A stretch of DNA of 11,101 nt, taken from an uncultured Lachnospiraceae bacterium. GTDB lineage: Bacteria > Bacillota > Clostridia > Lachnospirales > Lachnospiraceae. Position numbers and translations under genes: made by a program. Each line of letters starts with the position of its first letter. Within the stretch, counting starts at the first letter, position 1. This document shows, in pieces, positions 6,320 through 11,101 of this stretch. The notes beneath the pieces are model-generated. The model had not been told where the DNA came from and searched no databases. It saw nothing but the letters and a program-made list of their open reading frames with translations. The stretch is taken from assembly GCA_900555195.1 (NCBI GenBank), contig USKC01000076.1, positions 1 through 11,101 of the forward strand, written 5' to 3'.

Positions 6320-7686
6320 ATTTGGTTCAGCGTTTTTTCCGGCGGTATATCTTTTCCATGATTGGAATCCTTGTTCTGTTTTTGGCAGTAAATTTCGTGT
6401 TGGTGGTGGCAATAGTAATCGCAGGATATATGAGCGGTTCGGATGAAGCTTTCTCGGTTCAGGTGTTTTCCGAGCATCTGAGACAGCAGGGAGGTATATG
6501 GAGCGCCGATGAGGCGGCGTTGACTATGCTGCGGGAAAATGATGTATGGGCCATGGTTCTGGATGAAGACGGGAGGGTGGTCTGGGAACATGGCTTGCCA
6601 AAGGAGCTGCCTCGATCCTATACCAGCGCTGAGGTGGCGGCATTCAGCCGATGGTATCTGCAGGAGTATCCGGTAAAGGTCTGGGGACGGGAAGACGGCT
6701 GCCTGACCGTGGTCGGATGGCCGCAGGGTACCTGGATTAAATATTGTTTTTCCTTTGAATGGCCTTATATGACAATTATGATTGTCGGGTGCATTGCTGT
6801 CTTTTTTATCAATCTTGCCCTGACAGGCTTTCTGATCCTGCAAAATACCCGCAGGGTGGAAAAAGCCATGACCCCCATCCTGCAGGGACTCTGGGCTTTG
6901 GGACGCGGAAAACCGATCCATCTGGAGGAGAGCGGACAGCTTGCCAGGATCAAGGCGGGAGTGAACCGGGCTGGAGACTACCTGACACAGAAAGACAACA
7001 CCCGGGCCGAGTGGATCCGCGGCGTATCCCATGACATCCGCACGCCTCTGTCCATGGTGCTGGGCTATGCGAGCGAACTGGAAGATAACGATGCGCTGCC
7101 GGCCAAAGCCCGGCAGCAGGCAGGGATCATTCGGCGCCAGGGAGAGCGGATGAAAGCGCTTGTGGAAGACCTGAATCTGACGACCAAGCTGGAATATGGC
7201 CTTTGGCCTATCCAGAAGAAAAGAACGGATTTCGTGGAGATCTGCCGGCAGGCGGTCAGCGGAGTGCTGAATGACGGGCTGCCGGAACAATATGAGATCA
7301 CATTTGAAAAGGAACATCTGAACCGGAACGTCTGTGTTGACGGGGATGCCGCTCTGCTTCGGCGGGCCTTGGACAATTTGATCCGAAACAGCATTGTCCA
7401 CAATTTCTCTGGCTGCCGGATTGACGTATCGATCAAAGAAGAAAATGGAATCTGTATATGTACCGTATCGGATGACGGGACTGGGGTCCAGGCAGAACTC
7501 CTGAAAGCGCTGAACCAGGGGAAAGAACTTTCTGATAGCAGCGTACGCGACGGAACGGAACATGGATTGGGGCTGAAGCTGGTACGGCAGATCGTGAAGG
7601 CACATGGCGGGACAGTGCTGTTTGAACCCGCCAGCCCTCACGGCCTTCGCGTATGCATGACCCTTCCTGAGATCGGGATGGATTAA
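6316..7686 (+). CDS. Membrane sensor histidine kinase paired with the response regulator
   Basis: This 456-residue kinase has two membrane segments (about 12-37 and 150-175) enclosing an extracellular part of about 110 residues, the likely ligand-sensing region. A linker follows, then the dimerisation/phosphoacceptor domain with SHDIRTPLS (His239). The ATPase domain shows the N-box DNLIRNSIVHN (Asn354 and Asn358), the G1 motif SDDGTG (385-390) and the G2 motif HGLGLKL (416-422). All catalytic boxes are intact. The start ATG 6316 overlaps the regulator's stop codon (ATGA), with AAGGAGG upstream, so the two are co-translated. The extracellular part is much larger than in intramembrane-sensing BceS kinases, pointing to direct ligand binding, as in kinases of the NisK/CprK type; this last step is inference. 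Confidence 0.92.
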   Translation: MNLVQRFFRRYIFSMIGILVLFLAVNFVLVVAIVIAGYMSGSDEAFSVQVFSEHLRQQGGIWSADEAALTMLRENDVWAMVLDEDGRVVWEHGLPKELPRSYTSAEVAAFSRWYLQEYPVKVWGREDGCLTVVGWPQGTWIKYCFSFEWPYMTIMIVGCIAVFFINLALTGFLILQNTRRVEKAMTPILQGLWALGRGKPIHLEESGQLARIKAGVNRAGDYLTQKDNTRAEWIRGVSHDIRTPLSMVLGYASELEDNDALPAKARQQAGIIRRQGERMKALVEDLNLTTKLEYGLWPIQKKRTDFVEICRQAVSGVLNDGLPEQYEITFEKEHLNRNVCVDGDAALLRRALDNLIRNSIVHNFSGCRIDVSIKEENGICICTVSDDGTGVQAELLKALNQGKELSDSSVRDGTEHGLGLKLVRQIVKAHGGTVLFEPASPHGLRVCMTLPEIGMD

Positions 7687-7709
7687 GATACGGGAGGATA
7701 TAAAATGTG

Positions 7710-7751
7710 GGGCTATGCTCCAAGAGAGAGCTATAACCCTTCTTTTTTCTT
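7710..7751 (+). terminator. Intrinsic terminator after the sensor kinase
   Basis: Left arm GGGCTATGCTC (7710-7720) pairs with GAGCTATAACCC (7728-7739) over ten base pairs with one C/A mismatch and one bulged T, around a seven-base loop. A T-rich tract with six consecutive T follows (7740-7751). It starts 24 bases after the kinase stop codon. The right arm includes the last codon of the convergent XRE gene. Leftward, the sequence after the stem is less T-rich, so it would serve that gene only weakly. Confidence 0.6.
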
Positions 7752-8027
7752 GCGCAGTAATTCCACCAGCTGAGAGACGAACAGGATCTCTTCTTCATCC
7801 AGGCCGGTGACATCGATTTCGCGTCTGGAACTGATGCCGAGAAGATAGTCGGTGGAGACGTGATAGATCCGGGCCAGGGTAATCAGCGTGTCATAGGTCG
7901 GATAACGATCGCCGGATTCATAGGCGGATACAGCGCTGATCGCCAGGCCGAGCCTGTCCGCAATCTGTTTCTGTGTCATTTTTCTTTCTAAACGCAGTTC
8001 TTTCAGACGTTTCCCCAATTTTACCAT
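7731..8027 (-). CDS. Small XRE-family transcriptional repressor
   Basis: The 98-residue protein is mostly a Cro/C1-type helix-turn-helix domain (residues 5-63: LGKRLKELRLERKMTQ, QIADRLGL, ISAVSAYESGDRYPTYDTL, ARIYHVSTDYLLG). A short helical tail, DEEEILFVSQLVELLRKKK, follows and may be a dimerisation helix. ATG 8027 is chosen for the strong AAGGAGG located five bases upstream; the longer frame to 8114 has no such support. The gene converges on the sensor kinase and is divergent from the HTH-methyltransferase gene. It probably represses its own promoter, and perhaps the divergent one, through the AACC/GGTT palindromes between them. A role for the two-component system is less likely, as a terminator separates them. 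Confidence 0.85.
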   Translation of the reverse strand: MVKLGKRLKELRLERKMTQKQIADRLGLAISAVSAYESGDRYPTYDTLITLARIYHVSTDYLLGISSRREIDVTGLDEEEILFVSQLVELLRKKKEGL

Positions 8028-8091
8028 TTGTGCCTCCTTCTTTCGCAGATAGTGTAACAGCATAGATTTCTGTATAGGTGAAAAGTATTTC

Positions 8092-8100
8092 GTTATAACA
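8092..8100 (-). promoter_or_regulatory. TG-extended -10 promoter of the XRE gene
   Basis: On the minus strand TGTTATAAC (8100 to 8092) is an extended -10 element, TG-N-TATAAC, five of six to consensus. No -35 consensus is present 17 bases upstream. That exact position is occupied by the right half of the CAACC-AAA-GGTTG palindrome (8108-8120). A repressor bound there would directly exclude RNA polymerase. Start of transcription is expected near 8085, giving a leader of about 58 nt. Confidence 0.5.
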
Positions 8101-8107
8101 GAAATTA

Positions 8108-8120
8108 CAACCAAAGGTTG
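8108..8120. promoter_or_regulatory. Palindromic candidate operator CAACC-AAA-GGTTG
   Basis: CAACC (8108-8112) and GGTTG (8116-8120) are perfect reverse complements around AAA, covering the -35 zone of the XRE promoter. A related perfect palindrome, AACCGGTT, lies at 8143-8150. Half-sites of four to five bases with a short spacer fit XRE-type dimers. Two genes with such domains flank the site, so either protein is a candidate binder. Confidence 0.45.
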
Positions 8121-8142
8121 AGAAACCTTTTTCCACTCTCAC

Positions 8143-8150
8143 AACCGGTT
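8143..8150. promoter_or_regulatory. Palindrome AACCGGTT upstream of the methyltransferase promoter
   Basis: This perfect 8-bp palindrome has the same AACC/GGTT half-sites as the element at 8108-8120 but no spacer. It ends one base before the expected -35 position of the rightward promoter. By itself an 8-bp palindrome is weak evidence; its value lies in the shared half-sites and the matching positions at the two promoters. Confidence 0.35.
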
Positions 8151-8171
8151 CTTTTTCATATAGTGAATCTT

Positions 8172-8180
8172 TGCTACAAT
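8172..8180 (+). promoter_or_regulatory. TG-extended -10 promoter of the HTH-methyltransferase operon
   Basis: TGCTACAAT (8172-8180) is an extended -10, TG-N-TACAAT, five of six to consensus. The -35 position (8152-8157) reads TTTTTC and is weak, consistent with dependence on the TG extension. The transcript would start near 8187, about 30 bases before the ATG at 8217. Confidence 0.5.
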
Positions 8181-8216
8181 GAGTCTGTAGAAAAATGTAA
8201 ACGAGAGGAAGCCTTC

Positions 8217-9044
8217 ATGAAAAATACACTTTCTGAAAATATCGCGCGCCTGAGAAAAGCAAAAGGTTATACGCAGGAAGAGCTGGCGGGTAAGCTGAAT
8301 ATCTCACCACAGGCCGTATCAAAATGGGAAAATGCCCAGTCCTCACCTGATATATTCCTTCTGCCCGGGCTGGCGACACTGCTGGAGACGGACATTGATA
8401 CACTTATGGGATACGTTCCGAAAAAGGCGAATCCATTTTATGAGGAACGTTATGGAACAGAAGGCTACTATTGGGGAACCAGGCCGAACGACCTGTGCAT
8501 GGAACTGCTGCGGCGCTATTACCCCATCCGGCCTCTGCGCCTTCTGGAAATTGGCTGCGGGGAGGGCAGAGATGCTGTGTTCCTCGCTAAATGCGGCTAC
8601 CAGGTAACCGCCTTTGACGTGACGGAGACAGGAATCGAGAAGGCGAGACGCCTGGCGGATATTCATCAGGTCCCGGTTCAATTTTTTCGGGCGGATCTGC
8701 GGGATTTCCGGCCCGAAGAAAACTATGACATTATCTACAGTTCGGGGGTGTTTCACCATATTCTGCCTGAATTCAGGAAGGAACTGATGGAATGCTACAT
8801 GGAACATACTGTGCCTGGAGGAATGCATGCGGTGAATGTGTTTGTGGAGAAGCCATTTATCCTTCCGCCACCTGATCCCGATGTGGATGCGCGCAACTGG
8901 ATATCGGGTGAACTGTTCACTTATTACAAAGACTGGCTGATCGAGGCGTGCAGGGAAGAAATTTTCGACTGCAACAGCGGCAATATCCCTCATCAGCACT
9001 GCATGGATACGGTCTTTGCCAGAAAGCCCCTGCAATCGCAGTGA
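8217..9044 (+). CDS. XRE helix-turn-helix fused to a class I SAM-dependent methyltransferase
   Basis: The 275-residue protein joins two domains. Residues 4-66 are an XRE DNA-binding domain (IARLRKAKGYTQ, ELAGKLNIS, QAVSKWENAQSSPD). After a linker with YYWGTRPNDL (84-93), residues 106-271 form a Rossmann methyltransferase: motif I LLEIGCGEGRDAVFLA, the acidic end of strand 2 at Asp134, ADLRDF (159-164), and YDIIYSSGVFHHILPE (170-185). The methyltransferase half resembles small-molecule enzymes of the TehB/Methyltransf type rather than DNA or rRNA enzymes; no DNA-methyltransferase (D/N)PPY motif is seen. The substrate is unknown. ATG 8217 has GAGAGGA upstream; the longer frame from 8118 crosses the promoter and is rejected. 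The GNAT gene follows 35 bases later. The fusion suggests a sensor-enzyme or autoregulated modifier, which is inference. Confidence 0.88.
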   Translation: MKNTLSENIARLRKAKGYTQEELAGKLNISPQAVSKWENAQSSPDIFLLPGLATLLETDIDTLMGYVPKKANPFYEERYGTEGYYWGTRPNDLCMELLRRYYPIRPLRLLEIGCGEGRDAVFLAKCGYQVTAFDVTETGIEKARRLADIHQVPVQFFRADLRDFRPEENYDIIYSSGVFHHILPEFRKELMECYMEHTVPGGMHAVNVFVEKPFILPPPDPDVDARNWISGELFTYYKDWLIEACREEIFDCNSGNIPHQHCMDTVFARKPLQSQ

Positions 9045-9079
9045 TCGTGTGAGATGTGCAGGAAAGAAAGGAGAAAACG

Positions 9080-9679
9080 ATGGGGTATCCGAATCAGGAA
9101 GAAATAAAAAACTATGAGAGAGGCATTTGCCTGGAAACAAAGAGAATGCTCCTGCAGGATCTGATATGGGAAGATCTGGAAGCACATCATCTTTTGATTT
9201 CGGATCCGGAGGTGATGTATTATCTTCCGGATATCATGACGCACAACCGCGAGGAGTCAGAGGCGGATCTGCGCACTGCGGTACGCGCTGCAGGGGATCC
9301 GAAACGAAGGGAATATTTTCTGAAAATGGTGGATAAATGCACGGGAGAGCTGATAGGAGAGATCGGGTATACCGTGCTGCAGGTGACGCCATGGGGAAAA
9401 CTGGTTCATGCCGGTTATTTCAGCCACCGGAAATTTTGGGGAAAAGGGTATATGACGGAGGCGTTTCAGGAGATCCTGCGTTTCGCATTTGAGGAAAACG
9501 GAGTGTTCCGGCTGACCACAGGCTGCGATCCGGAAAACATTGGTTCTGAACGGGTGATGATGAAATGCGGGCTTATAAAAGAAGCGGAGATGAAGCAGAA
9601 GGTCTGGATGGACGGCAGAATGCATGACAGGGTAGAATACCGGCTGTTGAGACCGGAATGGGAAAGGCGGCCTGCGTAA
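9080..9679 (+). CDS. GNAT-family N-acetyltransferase, RimJ/RimL-like
   Basis: The 199-residue protein fits Acetyltransf_3 (RimJ/RimL type), which transfers acetyl from acetyl-CoA to an amino group. Visible features are LETKRMLLQDLIWEDLEA (18-35), typical of the N-terminal strand and helix, GELIGEIGY (89-97), the acetyl-CoA pyrophosphate loop RKFWGKGYMTEA (117-128), and NIGSERVMMKCGL (153-165), the usual motif B helix. ATG 9080 is preceded by AAAGGAG; an upstream in-frame GTG at 9056 has no site. It lies 35 bases after the methyltransferase with no promoter or terminator between them, so the two are probably co-transcribed. The acceptor could be a protein N-terminus or a small molecule such as an antibiotic; sequence alone does not decide. 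Confidence 0.88.
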   Translation: MGYPNQEEIKNYERGICLETKRMLLQDLIWEDLEAHHLLISDPEVMYYLPDIMTHNREESEADLRTAVRAAGDPKRREYFLKMVDKCTGELIGEIGYTVLQVTPWGKLVHAGYFSHRKFWGKGYMTEAFQEILRFAFEENGVFRLTTGCDPENIGSERVMMKCGLIKEAEMKQKVWMDGRMHDRVEYRLLRPEWERRPA

Positions 9680-9712
9680 TGGCTTTGCAAGTATAGCAGC
9701 CTACACATCCCC

Positions 9713-9741
9713 TTGCATTCCGTGCTCATTTTTGCTACCAT
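9713..9741 (+). promoter_or_regulatory. Promoter of ahcY
   Basis: TTGCAT (9713-9718), a 17-base spacer and TACCAT (9736-9741), preceded by TG at the extended position, form a plausible sigma-A promoter. The expected start near 9748 leaves a leader of about 74 nt. This gives ahcY expression independent of the methyltransferase-GNAT pair, though read-through is possible because no clear terminator lies in 9680-9712. Confidence 0.5.
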
Positions 9742-9761
9742 GGGAACAGATATTGATAGCG

Positions 9762-9803
9762 GCGCCGGATGGGGATTCGGCGCGTTTCTTGGCGCAAAAA
9801 CGC
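9762..9803 (+). other. Two-hairpin leader of ahcY with possible pseudoknot
   Basis: Hairpin 1 pairs GCGCCGGA (9762-9769) with TTCGGCGC (9776-9783) over eight pairs including one G-U, loop TGGGGA. Hairpin 2 pairs GCGTTT (9782-9787) with AAACGC (9798-9803). They share two bases and so compete. The loop of hairpin 2 holds GGCGC (9791-9795), complementary to GCGCC (9762-9766) in the first stem, allowing an alternative fold. The ribosome site follows about nine bases later. It does not match the SAH riboswitch core as I remember it. Regulation by SAM or SAH is only a guess from the downstream gene. Confidence 0.4.
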
Positions 9804-9821
9804 TTCAGAATGGAGGAAAAT

Positions 9822-11069
9822 ATGAGCAGTGAAATCAGAGATTTAAGCCTGGCGGAATCCGGGGAGCAGAAGATCGAATGGGTAAAGAGAAACTGTGACC
9901 TTCTTCGCATGCTGGAAGAAGAATTTAGCCGGACGAAGCCGTTTGCCGGAAAGAAAATCACGCTTTCCGTGCATCTGGAAGCGAAAACGGCATATCTGTG
10001 CAAGGTGCTGGCTGCCGGCGGGGCGGAAATGTATGTGACGGGTTCCAATCCGCTGTCCACGCAGGATGATGTGGCGGCCGCGTTGGTGAAAGCAGGCCTG
10101 GAAGTTCATGCCTGGTACGGAGCTACAGAAGAGGAGTACAATTCGCACATCCGTGCAGTGCTTTCTGCAGGGCCCAACATCATTATTGATGATGGGGGAG
10201 ATCTGGTGCACATGGTTCACACGCAGATGCAGGATCTGATCCCGGCGATTCTGGGAGGTTGTGAAGAGACTACCACCGGCATCATTCGTCTGGAAGCGAT
10301 GAATCGGGCAGGCGATCTGAAGTTCCCCATGATTCGGGTAAATAACGCGCAGTGCAAGCACTTCTTTGATAACAGGTACGGTACGGGCCAGTCCGTATGG
10401 GATGGAATTATGCGCACAACGAATCTGATCGTGGCAGGCAAAAACGTGGTTGTAGCCGGATACGGCTGGTGCGGCAAGGGCGTTGCCATGAGAGCGAAGG
10501 GACTTGGGGCAAAAGTGATCGTGACGGAGATCGATCCTGTCAAGGCCATTGAAGCGGTGATGGACGGCTTTGAGGTTATGCCGATGAAGGAAGCGGCCAA
10601 GATCGGAGATTTCTTTGTGACGGTTACGGGCTGCGATAAGGTAATCGATGCAGAGGACTTTGTGGAGATGAAGGAAGGTGCAATTCTCTGCAATGCGGGA
10701 CATTTTGACTGTGAGATCGACATGGCAGGTCTGCGCGCTATGGCGGTTGAGACGAAGGAGATGCGCAGGAACATTCAGGGATACAAGCTGCCCACAGGCC
10801 AGTGGATCTTCGTGCTTGCAGAAGGCCGTTTGGTGAATCTGGCTGCAGGAGACGGACATCCGGCGGAAATTATGGATATGAGTTTTGCGATTCAGGCGCT
10901 GTCCGCCAAGTATCTGGTGGAGCATGGCGGAGAGCTGAAAGAGATGCTGATCGATGTCCCGGAAGAGATCGACCGGGATGTGGCGGCAAGAAAGCTCCGC
11001 TTCATGGGAAAACAGATCGACACCCTGACAGCAGAACAGGAGGCGTATCTGAACCGTTCTCTGGTATAA
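9822..11069 (+). CDS. ahcY: S-adenosylhomocysteine hydrolase (adenosylhomocysteinase)
   Basis: The 415-residue enzyme splits S-adenosylhomocysteine into adenosine and homocysteine, relieving product inhibition of methyltransferases; it acts in the cytoplasm with bound NAD. Substrate-domain features are HLEAKTA (51-57), DDGGDLV (123-129), EETTTGIIRL (148-157) and Lys179/Asp183 around NNAQCKHFFDNRYG. The NAD domain shows GYGWCGKG (213-220) with Glu236 after the second strand, NAGHFDCEI (291-299) and GRLVNLAAGDGHPAEIMD (335-352). The length, and the lack of a C-terminal lysine-tyrosine tail (the end is LTAEQEAYLNRSLV), match the shorter form found in archaea, Thermotoga and many Firmicutes. ATG 9822 is chosen for GGAGG ending six bases upstream; the open frame to 9732 would include the promoter and leader. 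The neighbouring SAM-dependent methyltransferase would produce its substrate, but the separate promoter suggests a general housekeeping role. Confidence 0.95.
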   Translation: MSSEIRDLSLAESGEQKIEWVKRNCDLLRMLEEEFSRTKPFAGKKITLSVHLEAKTAYLCKVLAAGGAEMYVTGSNPLSTQDDVAAALVKAGLEVHAWYGATEEEYNSHIRAVLSAGPNIIIDDGGDLVHMVHTQMQDLIPAILGGCEETTTGIIRLEAMNRAGDLKFPMIRVNNAQCKHFFDNRYGTGQSVWDGIMRTTNLIVAGKNVVVAGYGWCGKGVAMRAKGLGAKVIVTEIDPVKAIEAVMDGFEVMPMKEAAKIGDFFVTVTGCDKVIDAEDFVEMKEGAILCNAGHFDCEIDMAGLRAMAVETKEMRRNIQGYKLPTGQWIFVLAEGRLVNLAAGDGHPAEIMDMSFAIQALSAKYLVEHGGELKEMLIDVPEEIDRDVAARKLRFMGKQIDTLTAEQEAYLNRSLV

Positions 11070-11101
11070 TTGCATCGTATTAGTGAAATTAAGAAAGCGG
11101 C

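Noticed and set aside
6217..7641. Long open frame antisense to the response regulator end and sensor kinase
   Set aside because: It is a shadow of the kinase gene, whose full set of catalytic motifs is on the plus strand. The antisense protein is rich in His, Pro and Gln and has no recognisable domain or ribosome site.
7705..7773. A 22-residue frame starting MWGYAPRESYN, with GGGAGG upstream, right after the kinase gene
   Set aside because: It lies over the intrinsic terminator hairpin and T-tract (7710-7751) and over the end of the convergent XRE gene. Its composition is explained by those elements.
8343..9185. Open frame antisense to the HTH-methyltransferase gene
   Set aside because: It overlaps both domains of a clearly coding gene and has no ribosome site or recognisable motif.
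9680..9702. Possible terminator after the GNAT gene (GGCT...AGCC)
   Set aside because: The stem is only four continuous pairs with bulges, and no T-tract follows.
9762..9803. The ahcY leader as a known SAH riboswitch
   Set aside because: The conserved core of the SAH riboswitch, as I remember it, is not visible. I report only a structured leader.
9843..11075. Long open frame antisense to ahcY
   Set aside because: ahcY is unmistakable on the plus strand over the same bases. The antisense product shows no family features.

Overview
The window looks like chromosomal DNA of a Gram-positive Firmicute, most likely a clostridial gut or rumen bacterium of the Lachnospiraceae type. The grounds are strong AGGAGG-type ribosome binding sites before nearly every gene, TG-extended -10 promoters, a LanFEG-like ABC transporter beside an OmpR-type two-component system, and a DUF4143-type AAA ATPase. 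The genus is inference. No rRNA, tRNA, CRISPR array, insertion sequence or phage gene was seen.

Left part (1-2807). The first 45 bases are the start of a leftward gene that runs off the window. It has its own promoter and a leader of about 140 nt. A divergent promoter, wrapped in a nested inverted repeat, drives a 404-residue ATPase with an AAA core and a DUF4143-type C-terminus. This gene converges on a leftward GH88/GH105-type glycoside hydrolase. About 200 bases with a possible promoter and a hairpin separate the hydrolase from the next operon.

Centre (2808-7751). A leftward three-gene operon encodes an ATPase and two ABC-2 permeases, translationally coupled and resembling lantibiotic/bacitracin self-protection exporters (LanF-LanE-LanG, BcrAB, CprABC). 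Divergent from it is a response regulator/sensor kinase pair. Between them lie two copies of AACCTTAAG exactly 22 bp apart, a good candidate operator for the regulator, and a strongly foldable leader RNA in front of the ABC operon. The simplest reading is a sense-and-export module: the kinase detects a cell-envelope-active peptide, the regulator binds the repeats, and the exporter is induced. No peptide biosynthesis gene is present, so it is probably resistance rather than producer immunity. An intrinsic terminator follows the kinase.

Right part (7731-11069). A small leftward XRE repressor is divergent from an XRE-HTH/SAM-methyltransferase fusion, which is followed by a GNAT acetyltransferase. 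Both divergent promoters have TG-extended -10 elements, and each has an AACC...GGTT palindrome at or beside its -35 position. Next, from its own promoter and a structured leader, comes S-adenosylhomocysteine hydrolase, which removes the by-product of SAM-dependent methylation. The last 32 bases hold no recognisable feature.

The least explained elements are non-coding: the leader RNA at 5385-5473, the two-hairpin ahcY leader at 9762-9803, the paired palindromes at 8108-8150, and the nested repeat at 280-337.
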